A stretch of 64,000 nucleotides of DNA from the NCBI RefSeq assembly GCF_902686445.1, contig NC_062217.1, positions 170,619,598 through 170,683,597 of the forward strand, written 5' to 3'. This DNA is from Sciurus carolinensis. Its lineage: Eukaryota > Chordata > Mammalia > Rodentia > Sciuridae. Below, one piece after another: positions 24,749 through 35,902 of the stretch. Below the pieces are notes generated by a model. It did not search any database. It worked only from the letters and a program-made list of their open reading frames with translations, and was not told the DNA's origin. Numbering within the stretch: position 1 is the first letter of the stretch; each line of letters begins with the position of its first letter. Position numbers and translations under genes: made by a program.

Positions 24749-26810
24749 AAAATCAATCTATTGATGAGAGTAAGTGTTGAAGTCACCCACTATTATCACA
24801 ATGTGTTCCATTTCTACCTTTAGGTCCTGTAGTGTTTTGTTTTGTTTTTTTTTAAATGAAATCGAGTGCTCTCACATTAAGCACAAATATTTTTAGAATC
24901 ATTTTATCTTCTTATGTATTGTTCCTTTTATAAATGTTCAGTGACCTTATTTGTCTCTTCTGACATATTTTGGCTCAAAGTCTATTTTACTGGATATGAT
25001 TATAGCTACTCCTACTTGCTTTTAGTTTCCATTTACTTGTTTTTCATCTTTTTACTTTCTGTCTGTATATGTCTTTGCCAGAGAGGTGAGTTTCTTTCGA
25101 GGAGATTTTTGGGTCTCATTTTATAATTGAATCAGCCAGTTTGCAACCTTTAATTGGAGAATTGAGGCCATTTACATTCAGGATCATTATTGAATGGTAT
25201 GCGTTAATTCCTGCCATTTTATTGTTCTTCTGGTTGTTTCAAATCCATGTTTATTTCTTTCTTCCTTATTTGTTTTAGAGGTTTAATGGTTTACTGAATT
25301 AATCAACATTTGATCTTACCTAATTCTCTTTTATCTACTCTTCTAGTGAAATTTATTCTTTCCTGTATTATGGTGATTGTGTTTATTTTACTTTCTCTTC
25401 TGTGTATAGGATTCCTTTAAGTATCTTCTATAATGCTAGGTTAGTGGTCATGAATTCCTTTAGTTCGTGTTTTTCTTGAAGGTTTTTATTTCTTCTTTGA
25501 TTCTGAAGGACAGCTTTGCTAGACCTAGTAATCTAGGCTGGCAGTTATTTTCTTTCGGGGCTTTAAATGCAGCATTCCATGTCCACCTGGCCTATAGAGT
25601 TTCTTCCAAAAAAATCTGTTATTCTGATGGATTTGCCTTTATAAGTAACTTGGCACTTCTCTCTTGCAACCCTCAATATTCTTTCTTTTGTAATTTTGGC
25701 AGTTTAATTTTCCTAAGATTTGGGAAATTTTCTGATACTATATCACTAAATAGGTTTTCTATGCCTATAACTTGTACCTCTGCTCCTTTGTCAGTACTGC
25801 ATGTCTGGTCTCTTAATCATGTCCCATAGGTCTTGTATGTTTTGTTCTCATTTGTTTCTTTACTACTGTCTAAATGTGATAATTTATAAACTTTGTCTTC
25901 AGGTCTTGATGTTCTTTCTTTCACTTGAACTATTTTATTGGTGAGGCTTTCAGCCAAGTTTTTAAATTTGATTTATTGAACTTTTCATTTGCAAGATTTC
26001 TGTTTGGTTCTTTTTCCAAAATCTGTATCTGTTTATCAAATTGCTCTTTCACATTCTGTATTATCTTCCTTAATTCATTCAATTACTTATTTATATTCTA
26101 TTTGAATTTACTAATCACTTTTAACATTATTATGCCTTTGAACTCTTTTCCATTTCATCTACTTCAATATCTTTGGAATCAGTTACTAGGAGTTACGAAC
26201 TTTTGGAGGGGTTATTTTGCCTTTTTGGTCATATGTTGGGATGAATATATCTTTTACTTTTATGTGAGGAAATTTCTTAGAGAATAGTCATCTCTTGATG
26301 TGTCCTGGGCTATTGGTTTGTTATATAGTGTTTAATTTAATTCCAAATGGACTTAGTAATATATTTTCTCTCTGGCTTCTCTGGGTGTGACTGGTTAATT
26401 TTGACCCAGCACATACTCTGTGGGAGTCTGATGGACCCTTCCTGTGTAGGTCTTGGGAGAGGGGGGTTCCCTCTTTTAGTTTAGGTAGCTGTACTGTAGG
26501 CAGCAGGACATATGGGGTACATCCTCTGTAATTATCCCTCCAGTCTTATCTAGAATGCACTGTCTATAAGGGTATGAGGGTAACCTACGCTGAGGTCCCT
26601 TTGTAGGTGGAGTCTTCACAATAGTTTTGTTATTTCTCTCTGCTGTTAGTCTCCGGGCAAGTGCGTAGGAACAGGATATGGGGCCCATCCCAGTTATGCC
26701 TAGTTGAGGCTGTGTTATTGGCTGGGGTCTTTTTATCTCCCCTGTTCTTAAAATTGAAGTTTCACTCAGGTTCAAGTGTCATGGCTAAAATAAAATGCAG
26801 TTTCTCTCAA

Positions 26811-26914
26811 CTGTGCTGTAGCTCAGTAGTAGAGCATCCATCCAATTTGCTTGGAGATTCTAGGTTTGAACATTTGCTCCACTTAGAAGGGAAAAACAAA
26901 ACAAAACAAAACAG
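26811..26914 (+). mobile_element. ID-type SINE, sense
   Basis: Sense ID head (gtgctgtagctcagtagtag ... taggtttgaacatttgctcc) with an A/C-rich (AAAAC)n tail. It is inserted in the reverse L1 near the ORF1/5'-UTR boundary. Confidence 0.7.
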
Positions 26915-28215
26915 TACATAAACAAACCAGCTATAGAAACATACTAACAATTAGTTGAAAACTACAATGCCAATAACTACAGTAAAGAAAGGCAAAATAT
27001 TGTAGAATAAATTAAAATATTAAAAATTAATAAAAAGTAAAAAAAGTGAGACAATAGAGAGAAAAGTCCTATTAAATGTAATAAAAAATAATCATAATAA
27101 AACATTAATAATAACAAAATAAAAGTAGAAGATGGACTGGATGGAGGAAAAAGAAAAGAAAATGAGTCAAATATTCCCCCCTGAGGTGTTTAGATTCCAG
27201 ATGCTTCTTTCCAGGTGTGTGCACACTGTTCCCGAGGCCTTAGTCTGCCTGCCATGGCATGGCTGATGTCTGGGCCACAGCAAACCTTTCTCAGTAGTCT
27301 AGCTTTGGTGTTATGGAGCTCGTTCCAGTTGGGTCAATGCTCAGCTCTGTAGACTTCAGCCAGTGCACCCAAGGGCATGGCAAATGTCCAAGCTGTGCCA
27401 TGTACCCAAGATGCCTCAGGATGTGAGGGGACATAGTTGAACCAGTCTCTTCTGTGTTGGAGAGGGAGGTGTGGGAACCAAGCAGTTTTGTACCTTCGGT
27501 ACCAGCATTCTTAAACCTGGCTCCCAGCCACATTGCTTGTCACAGAGGATGGGACCACTGACCACTGTGTCTTCCACTCTCCATCTAAGCCATCCTCTGT
27601 GCTGCTCAAACCACTTGGTTGGCTTGTTTCTGGCTCTCCCCCCAGGCACAACTATCTTGCATGTTTGTCTCCTGCCCAGTCACTATGGTGAAGTGTCCAC
27701 AGGGACACTTCACTGAATTTTCTGTTCCCTAGAGCAGTCTGTTTCCTAACGATTAGACCCCTCTCAAGATGGCCTCTGGTCATAGTGGTCTGAGAGTTTG
27801 CTGAGAAATGTGTTGACTTTCTTTTCTGAAACGAGTGTGTTGTGCAGGAGGAGATACTCTTATACCAAATCCCCAAGCTGGATTTGAAAATTGCATGAAC
27901 TGTGGATCCTCCCACAATTAGGACTGCCAGCCTGCAGCCATTACGAGGGCTAAACATACCCTTCTGCCTCCCTGAAGCTTGTGGTGTCTGGTTCCCCTCC
28001 CCTCGCCTGGGATGGAGCTGCCGAGACTTGCTTTGCCATTTTCTCTCCATCACTTCTGGCTCTCCATACTGCTTAGATTCCCCATCACTTCTCTGTTGCG
28101 TCTCAGTTTTTTCTTCCTTCCTCTCCCAGGAATATAGATTCTCCTTTGTTTCCTTGGCTCTTCCCCCTTGCAGAGTTGCACAAAGGGAACTTCTCTTCTT
28201 CCATCTTGTGTAGGC

Positions 28216-29010
28216 TTATTCACAATTTAAGATCAGAGGAAAATGGAGATTGAGATAAAAAAAAAATGTTGCTGTCTCACAGTTGAACTGGAAAGCATTC
28301 GTTCTACTTAGCAAGAACAAACAGTGCACATAAAACATCAGCTCTTGAGTCTTGAGCCAGCACTTCTGTGTGGTAGAGGGGGCAACAGCCGGCATGAGGA
28401 TTGAATGTATTTGAAGTGGAATTCAAAGTGATATTTTCTGAGCACTTTAGAAAAGCAAAGAATCAAAGACTTTCCTAAAGATTGTACAGGAAATATGATT
28501 TATTGGCAATATCCCTTGCCTGCAAGCCTCCATATATAATGCAAGTTATACTAGTATAGAAAATGGGAAGGAACAGGCAGATTTATTGTCATGTGTGAGC
28601 ATGAATAATTTTTAGTTTTACTACTTCCCCACTTTAGACCAAGTTGGAATTTTTTTGCTTTTGACCTAAAGATGGTTGGGTTTGCAAAAAATAATAGCAT
28701 AGGTATGTGAAATATATTTATTGTGTATATTTGTAATGGTGTAAAGTAATTAAAGTAATTTAAAAGTTATGGTTAGGCAGTTTAAAATTAAAGTCATAGT
28801 TTAGTAATTGTAAGAGTTCAATAATTGTGTGGTAATCTGTGGGTGTATTTATGTAGGGGTTTTGGTGACATGAATGGACTCAGTCAGGCTCTTTACGAAA
28901 ATTTCTGACAAACTAGAGGGAAGATATCTAAACGGACAATTAATGAGGAGAAACATGAACTTGTTATAAGCTTGCATCCTGGTAGATCCTGCGTGGTATA
29001 GACTTGTAGT
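28216..29010. other. Stretch without recognised gene or repeat
   Basis: AT-rich single-copy sequence between two reverse L1 segments. Nothing specific is visible. Confidence 0.45.
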
Positions 29011-29019
29011 GTGTGATGA

Positions 29020-29560
29020 ATCTTTTCCTCTGGCGGTTGCTCTAGGATTTGAAGTTGGCATCTTTAACTTACCACAATCTTTCTTCAACATATATCTTTA
29101 CACTGTGCCCAAGAGCACTGCAGCAGGGTGCTGCTCCCCCACGTTCTGGACTGTTGTCACACATCTTCTCTATCCTATTAACTTCACAGGACACTTTTAT
29201 TTTGCTTTAGGAAGGCAACATATTTTATATTTGCCCACATATTTTACCTCTTTTGCTTTTAAGCATTCTTAGTTTCTTAGTAGAGATTGAGTTTTGCTTC
29301 TTGTTTGGATTCTTTTCTGCCAGAAACAGTTCCTTTAAAAATTTTTTATAGTTCAGGTGTCCTTGTGATGAATTCTTCCAGCTCTTTTTCTTTTGTTTTT
29401 TTTTTTTTTTTTTAAACCTAAAAAAGGCTCTATTTTACTTTTATTTCAAAAGCATAATGTTGCTGGGTAAAGAATTCTAGATTGATACTTTTTCCCCCTT
29501 GAGTTCTTTAAACATCTCTCTCTGTTGGGATTTGTGTACTTGTTTCTGAGCAGAGTTTTG
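29020..29560 (-). mobile_element. Old L1M 5'-half fragment, reverse
   Basis: Antisense words such as 'gttgctctaggatttgaagt', 'cagttcctttaaaaattttt' and 'ggtaaagaattctagattga' correspond to a mammal-wide L1M region. It may continue to 29680, interrupted by the microsatellite. Confidence 0.6.
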
Positions 29561-29565
29561 CAGTC

Positions 29566-29567
<2 letters not shown>

Positions 29568-29620
<53 letters not shown>

Positions 29621-29621
29621 C
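29568..29621. repeat. (GT)21 microsatellite with CGCGCG end (Z-DNA-prone)
   Basis: A GT run at 29569-29610 continues without a break in alternation into CGCGCGTGTGC. The tract of about 54 bp is strictly alternating purine-pyrimidine. Confidence 0.95.
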
Positions 29622-29692
29622 ACCTGTATCTGTTCCTCCCTTGTCCCTGTCATAGCCCGGTTTCGCTCATTAACAACTTATACTGGAGATTC

Positions 29693-29702
29693 AAGATGGC
29701 GG
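29693..29702 (+). promoter_or_regulatory. YY1-type site at the L1 5' end
   Basis: AAGATGGCGG matches the YY1 core and lies about ten bases into the element, where human L1 has its start-positioning YY1 site. Function here is inferred from that parallel. Confidence 0.7.
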
Positions 29703-30129
29703 ACTAGAGGGAGGATGCGTGCGTTCCTTGTCGCTCTGTAACTCTGGTTTCAAGCAGAGGATATCTGTTTCTTGGTGAGGCAGTTTTTGCTGCTTATCGA
29801 TCCCCTGCTGTTTACCCCATTTGTCTGCCGTGATCACCTGCAGTCTGCCAGCATATCGAGGCCTTTTTTGAGTGCAGATTGCTCACTGTCAGGCACCTAT
29901 CATCCACCATTTGCCTGCCTCTCGCCTGTCCATCGTCTGCCTTACACCTATCCATCACCCACCGCAGGAGGTTCACCTCCTGATCGTCCGACAACAGTCA
30001 GCACACTGATCGCTGACCGCCAGTGGAGCACCAGCTGCCTGCTGTTGCCTGGAAGTTCTCTGTCACTACCTGCAGGTTTGATTGCACGTGGCTGCTGCCA
30101 TTTTGAGACAACAGCCAGGCCCCGTAGGA

Positions 30130-30385
30130 CCCTTGGCTGGACTGACTGAGCCCCGTCTCCAGGATACCTCAGCCCGACCAATCACTTCCTGCCTCTGGGG
30201 CCCTCAAATCGCCTGACTGCTCCCTGCCGCCAGGACCCCCAGACCAACTGACTGTGCCCTATCACCGGGACCCCAGACCGACTGATTGCACCTGGCATCC
30301 AGGATCCCACAACCACACCAAACATACCGGACCTCCAGGACCCCTGCCAGACCAACGGCATCCCGCCTCCAGGACCTCCAGCTGA
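30130..30385 (+). repeat. 34-35-bp degenerate tandem array in the L1 5' UTR
   Basis: About seven diverged units share a core of 'CCAGACC(A/G)ACTGA(C/T)TG', spacer, 'CCAGGACC'. Clear unit starts are at 30206, 30241 and 30275 (spacings 35 and 34). Further units lie on each side. The array is CpG-rich compared with the surrounding intron. Confidence 0.75.
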
Positions 30386-31107
30386 CCACATCCACCCCTG
30401 AACTGCAGCTCCCCATTTGCCAACACATTTCGAAGCCAGAGCGGCCATCTTGGGTTATCCTGGAAGCCGGAGCTCCGATCTTTAGGTGGGGCAAATCTCA
30501 TCCTGAGACGCCTGCTGGAGGCTTGAAGTTCAATATCAGGTACCTCTCCTGCTTCAGGCTACTAAAGACTGGGAAGTTTTATTACTATATGACTGTTATA
30601 CTATAGATTTTCTTTTTTCTCCTTATTGAAAAATTTTAAGTTTTTATTTCTTTACTTTTCTTGCTCTCTTTTCTTTTTGTTTACCTGTTCCCTCAGAGTC
30701 TCTTTCTCCCTTTTTTGCATGCTAACATCCAATTTCATTTGATTACACTCTCACCTTTTCTTTAATCTAGAACTTCTGTATATTCTTTTCTTAGCCCATT
30801 AACAGCCAAATTCTACATCCATCTGCATCCTCTTTGTCCTCCATTAGAAACTGCAGACCTTATTGAAAATCTGTTTGTTTTACTGAAGATAATATTTGAA
30901 CTCATTCTGTTTATTATGACAATTTTGTTATTGTCCTCATAGGGGCTATTTGGTCTAGGATTGCATAGTGTCTGAATTGGGCACTGCTAATACTGATCTT
31001 CCCTTAAAGAAAGGATTTTGGAAACCTATAGGGCCAATATAAGCCTCTAGGGGGAAATCTGCAATACCCCAGATCTGCACTGCTAGAGGGGAAGGTACAT
31101 AAACAAC

Positions 31108-31341
31108 ATGAAAAAACAAGGGAAGAAAATGATCCAAACAAATCTAGATTCTATATTAATAGAATCCAATGACAGTATGTTAGAAGAAATGTCAGAAAAG
31201 GACCTCAGATTATACATGATTAAGATGATTCGCGAAGCAAAGGATGAGAAAAGAGAGCAAATGCAGGCAATGAATGATAATACCAATAAGCTGACAGAGC
31301 AACTGCAGGAAGCAAAAGATCATTTCAAAAAAGAGATTCTC

Positions 31342-31372
<31 letters not shown>

Positions 31373-32145
31373 AAACAGAAATCCTTGAAATGAAGGAAAC
31401 AATACACCAAATAAAAAACTCAATGGAAAGCATCACCAAAAGAATAGACCACTTGGAAGACAGAACCTCAGACAATGAAGACAAAATATTTAATCTTGAA
31501 AATAAAGTTGCCCAAACAGAGAAGATGGTAAGAAATCATGAACAGAATCTCCAAGAACTATGGGACATCATGAAAAGACCAAATTTAAGAATTATTGGGG
31601 TTGAGGAAGGCACAGAGATACAAACCAAAGGAATAAACAACCTATTCAATGAAATAATATCAGAAAATTTCCCAAACCTGAAGAATGAAATGGAAGATCA
31701 AATACAAGAGGCTTACAGAACACCAACTGCACAAAATCACAACAGATCCACACCAAGGCACATTGTAATGAAAATGTCTAACATTCAAAATAAAGACAGG
31801 ATTTTGAAGACTGCAAGAGAAAAGCATCAGATTACATATAGGGGGAGATCAATATGGATAGCAGCCGACTTCTCAACCCAAACTCTAAAAGCTAGAAGGG
31901 CCTGGAACAACATATTTCAAGCTCTGAAGGAACATGGCTGCCAACCAAGAATCCTTTACCCAGCAAAACTAACCTTCAGATTTGAAGATGAAATAAAATC
32001 CTTCCATGATAAACAAAAGTTAAAAGAATTTACAAATAGAAAGCCTGCGCTACAGAATGTTCTCAACAAAATATTCCATGAGGAGGAAATGAAAAACAAC
32101 AATGTAGGTCAACTTATACCAACATGGTACATTTGTTACAAATAA
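31108..32145 (+). CDS. L1 ORF1 protein, open frame, 345 codons
   Basis: This is an RNA-binding, trimeric coiled-coil chaperone of the L1 retrotransposon. The frame is uninterrupted. A charged coiled-coil region covers roughly residues 30-155, with heptad-like text such as IKNSMESITKRIDHLEDRTS. The RNA-recognition fold starts with RPNLRIIGVEEG near residues 156-167. The C-terminal domain includes ILKTAREKHQITYRG near 232-246 and YPAKLTFRF near 282-290. These motifs and their order are standard for L1 ORF1p of about 340 residues. A run of 29 A (31342-31370) encodes nine lysines from residue 79 and keeps frame. If the 10-bp repeat at 32110 marks the element end, the last 11 codons are read from flanking old L1M. 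No ORF2 follows, so the element cannot move by itself. Confidence 0.85.
31342..31370 (+). repeat. A29 homopolymer inside L1 ORF1
   Basis: Twenty-nine consecutive A in the coiled-coil part of ORF1. Frame is kept only at this length modulo three. Confidence 0.95.
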
Positions 32146-33531
32146 TGAACCCATGTTGACACATTGACCAGAGCCCATGCTTTATTTAGATGTCCTTAGT
32201 CCTTACCCAGTGTCCTCTTCCTGTCCCTGGATTTCATCCAGAGCATCCCATTACACACAGTGTCACATCCTCTTAAGTTCCTTTCCATGTGAGAGCTCCT
32301 CAGACTCCTCTTTCTGATGACCTTGGCAGTTCTGAGGAGGGCTGGCCAGGTGTTTTGCAGGTGTTGCTCAGCTGGGATACGACTGGAGTCTTTCTCACAA
32401 TCAGGCTGATTTGATGGCCTTTCTGGAGCAGTGCTGTCGTCATCACCTTCAGCCAGCTACACCTGCCATCCACATGATGGCCCTGCCGGCGCTCATGCTG
32501 GTCACTCGGCCGTGGTGTTTGTTGGCCTTCACTGTGAGTTGAAGGTCTCCCTCCTTTCCACCCGGCAGTGGGAGGGAAGTCTGCCCACCATGTTTAGGGA
32601 ACGGAGAGTGAGGCTCCACTTCCTTAGGCAGAGCGTTCTTTGCACTTCTCCTGTGTGGACGTTTGTTTCTTCTACTTCTCTTCATTCATTTATTTATGTT
32701 AGTACAAATTTATGAATTTTTCATGCTTTTGATTGTAATCCAATAGTATTTATTTGTTGCTTAATTGTTCCAGGTTTGATCATGGGGAGTTTCAGGTTTT
32801 CCTATGCCCCTTGACCTACCCTGGTGGGTAGTGGGCTTTTAAATTTTTTCATTTTAGCAGTAATTAACTTTTTGGCACTATATAGTGCTCCAGACTCATT
32901 TTGTACTACTTCCTGCCCCAGTTCTAGGATTGGCTATTTCTCCCAGGAATTCTGTTTCTTTAATTGAAGAATATTAGGAACCAAGACCTGGATGCCAGAT
33001 GTGCTCATTGCTTGTGGGGTATCATTGCTTTAGGCTTTCTCAGCTGTCAGAGCAAATAAATATGTGACTCTAGAATGACTGTCTGCATGTCACATCTACA
33101 AACACTTGTGTAAGCGAAGCTGGGCATGAGCTGGTACTGATGTCCCCACCTTAGTTCATTTGTCACATGTATCATTCTGGCCTCTTCCCATGTTTGTATG
33201 TAACTCCCACCATCTGCTACCCATTTTCTTAATTGTTCAGTTCCTATAGATTCCAGTATACCTGCACAGCAGCATCAGAATTGCTCACCTGTGGCCCTGT
33301 GGGAACGTTATCCACCAGAGCACCGCACAGTGCTCATGTCCCCTTTCCTATGCCTTGGAGACTGCTCTCATTTACAAAGCTACTTGGGGCAAAACCTTTC
33401 TTCCCACCCCTTCAGGAGGTGGTTTCTTATGTTTGTAATACAGTTATGTTGTTTGGTCATATTCTGTAATCTTGGGAGTCCCCAAGCCCCTAAGTGATTC
33501 TTCAAAGTTCACACACATTAAGCTTTATTCT

Positions 33532-33728
33532 TTTTTAGTACCGTGGATTGAACTCGGGCACTTGACCACTGAGCCACATCACCAACCAGTTTTTGTATTT
33601 TGCTTAGATACAGGGTCTCACTGAGTTGCTTAGCTCCTTGCTTTTGCTGAGGCTGGTTTTGAACTCACCATCCTCCTGCCTCAGCTTCCTGAGCTACTAG
33701 GATTACAGGCGTCCGCCACCACACTTGG
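33532..33728 (-). mobile_element. MEN-like SINE (B1+ID dimer), reverse
   Basis: Reverse ID head (accgtggattgaactcgggc ... gagccacatcaccaaccagt) then reverse B1 (tcctcctgcctcagcttcct). The word TTATTCTT lies on both sides. Confidence 0.85.
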
Positions 33729-34029
33729 CCTTATTCTTAGTGTTGCAAAATTCTGTGGGTTTTGACAAATGTAGTGTTGTGTAGCCACTATTACAATATC
33801 ACAAAAAAATAGTTTTACAACCATAATAAACTCCCCTTTTTTCATCTATCTAGCCATTCTTTCCCCCTGAAATCTATGGCACCCACTGACCTTTTTAACA
33901 GTTATCAAAGTTTATCTTTTCCAGAATGTCCGAGTTAGGATCATAGAGATGGATACTTTTCAGTCAAGCTTCTTTCTCTCAGCAATATACATTTAAGTTT
34001 CCTCCGTGTCTTTTCAGGACTTGACAGTT

Positions 34030-34243
34030 TTTTTTTTCTTTTTTTTCTTTTTTTTTTGGTACCCAGAGGGCGCTTAACCACTGAACCACATCCCCAACCC
34101 TTTTTACATTTTTAAAATTTTGAGGCAGGGTCTTGATAAGTTGCCTAGAGCCTTGTTAAATTGCTGAGACTGACTTTGAACTTGTGATCCTCCTGCCTCA
34201 GCCTCCTTAGCCACTGGGATTACAGGCATGTGCCACCATGCCT
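34030..34243 (-). mobile_element. MEN-like SINE (B1+ID dimer), reverse
   Basis: A T-rich tail, reverse ID head with the box-B end partly deleted (ggtacccagagggcgcttaa), and a full reverse B1 part (ggattacaggcatgtgccac). GACTTGAC lies on both sides. Confidence 0.85.
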
Positions 34244-35140
34244 GACTTGACCGATCATTTTTAAAACACGACACACAATAACAAACATCCCATTGTTGGG
34301 GTATATCAGTTTCTTTATCCATTCACTTCCTGTAGGACCCTGTTGCTTCCAGTTTCTGGCAATTATGAATAAAGGTGATATAAACATTCGTGTGCAAATG
34401 TCCACAGAGAGTCAATATAAGTTTTTAAATCACCTGAGCATTTACCTAAATGCATGATTGCTGAGTCATACGATAAGAGTATGTTATCTTCGTAAAAAAG
34501 TTGCCAAATGATATTCTAAACTTTTTTGCATCTCCACTAGCAATGAATGAGAGTCCCTGTTTTTCAGCATCTTTTCTGCCTTTTGGTATTGTCAGGCTTT
34601 TGGATTTTATCCATTCTAATAAATGTGTAGTGTTATCATAATTTGCAGTTCCTTAAGGATAATGGTGCGTCTTTACATATGCTTGTCATCTGTTCTATCT
34701 TCTTTGCTGAGCTATCGACTTAGACCTTAATTGCTTAATTGGGTTTCCTTATTGTTGAATTTTAAGAATTCATTGTATATTTTGGCTGTAAATCTTGTAT
34801 CCAAATGTTTTGCATATTTTAAAAAATTGATAAATGTGCTTAATTTCATCCTTGTCCTGAAGGAACTCTTGCTGGTATATAGTCCTAGATTGACAACTGC
34901 TTGTCCCTTCTTTCTGAAGGTCTTATTATACTTTGTTTTGGTTTCCATTGTCATCTTTGAAGATTCTGCTGTTATCCTGACCTCTTTTTTGTCAGTGCTG
35001 TGTATTTTATCTTTAGTTGCTTTTGGGATCATATCACTGCCTTTGATGTTCTGCTGTTTCATTTTTAATGTTGAGGCATGTTTTTATTTATCCTGATTGA
35101 GATGTGTTTTGCTTCCTGGAACTGTGAATTCATATTCTTT

Positions 35141-35260
35141 TTTGTGTGATTTGTTTTGAGACAGTGTCTTACTGTGTTTCACAGGCCGGTCTTGAATTTG
35201 TGTTCCTCTTGCCCCAGTCTCCTGCATAGTTGGGATGATAGGTGTGCACCACCATGCCCA
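35141..35260 (-). mobile_element. B1-like SINE, reverse
   Basis: Reverse B1 monomer (gagacagtgtcttactgtgt ... gataggtgtgcaccaccatg) without an ID half. Confidence 0.7.
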
Positions 35261-35816
35261 GATTCTTCTGTTCTTTTTATTTTCCCTTTTTGGCTCTCTG
35301 GTTAACTGTATGGTGGCTCTTCTCATTCTATTTTTCATTCTGTTGTCTTACCCTCTATTCTATATCTTACTTCTTAAATTTGCCATTTAATCCATCCACT
35401 TAATTTCTTACTCCAACAATTCTTTTTTCATTTTTATAATCTTCATTTGCCTTTTTCCTTGAATATTTCTGACCAATCCTAGTTTTGCCATTGTATATTC
35501 ACTTTGTAACTGGATCCTCTGTTTCTTCACACTTTGGTCCATAGCTTCCAGATATTATGGGTCTGACAATTCCAACTCCTCAGTTCTCAGAGACTCCGTG
35601 TTTTGACTCTGTGACTGCTTGCCTTCCTTGGTGTCTGCCAGTCTTTGCTTGATTTAAAACCACGTGGCTGATGTGGCAAGTCTCACTTTCAGATAGCACT
35701 TGGTCTGCCTCTGCAGGTAGTCAGGGGCTTCCTGAACCAGGACTGCTGTGGATGCCCTAGAGGTTTTTGATCAGAGCAGGAGTCTCAAAGTCTACTTCTT
35801 TTTGTTTGCTTGCTTG

Positions 35817-35902
35817 TTTTTGTTTGTGGTACTAGGGATTCCACCCAGGACCTCGCACAAGTGAGGCAGGTGCTCTACCACTGAGCCCCACCTTCAGCCT
35901 CT
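35817..35902 (-). mobile_element. ID-type SINE, reverse
   Basis: Reverse ID head: gtggtactagggattccacc ... gtgctctaccactgagcccc. Confidence 0.75.

Larger units (their letters stand above)
22530..28215 (-). mobile_element. Nearly full-length old L1, reverse, with nested insertions
   Basis: Reading leftward on the minus strand, the 5' UTR lies at about 28215-26900 ('cacaagatggaagaagagaa' at the head). A decayed ORF1 coiled-coil region covers about 26300-25400. An ORF2 endonuclease segment falls at about 24750-24610, and the reverse-transcriptase part runs down to 22560. Inserted into it are a MaLR LTR (23217-23640) and SINEs at 24075, 24459 and 26811. Stops and frameshifts leave it non-coding. 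Confidence 0.65.
29684..32109 (+). mobile_element. L1 head: complete 5' UTR plus ORF1, no ORF2
   Basis: The element begins 'tggagattcaagatggcgga', a canonical L1 5' end with a YY1-type word. It has a GC-rich 5' UTR with a tandem array, then the open ORF1 from 31108. It stops within the last codons of ORF1 at about 32109. The 10-bp word CAACTTATAC occurs at 29674-29683 and again at 32110-32119. The DNA beyond is the antisense 3' UTR of a much older L1M ('atggtacatttgttacaaat'). No ORF2, 3' UTR or poly(A) tail is present. It lies in the same orientation as FANK1. Confidence 0.8.
32110..35800 (-). mobile_element. Old L1M mosaic, reverse, with SINE insertions
   Basis: A run of antisense L1M 3' UTR ('gagcccatgctttatttaga', 'tgaccttggcagttctgagg', 'gccagatgtgctcattgctt') passes into antisense ORF2-end and 5'-half-like sequence up to about 35.8 kb. 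SINEs at 33532, 34030 and 35141 interrupt it. Several separate insertions may be joined here, and the frames are broken. Confidence 0.6.

Noticed and set aside
25467..26287. Two 120-codon plus-strand open frames with hydrophobic, membrane-like text
   Set aside because: They are antisense readings of the A-rich ORF1 region of the reverse L1; T-rich complements mimic membrane segments.
29684..30500. CpG-rich block as the FANK1 exon 1/promoter
   Set aside because: The block is the L1 5' UTR with ORF1 directly behind it, and no short FANK1-like first exon with a matching phase-1 donor was found.
29772..30606. Open frames on both strands in the GC-rich block at 29.8-30.6 kb
   Set aside because: They lie in the L1 5' UTR, where CpG-rich tandem repeats keep several frames open at once; none has a protein motif.
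31210..31410. Minus-strand frame with a poly-phenylalanine run
   Set aside because: It is the complement of the A29 tract in L1 ORF1.
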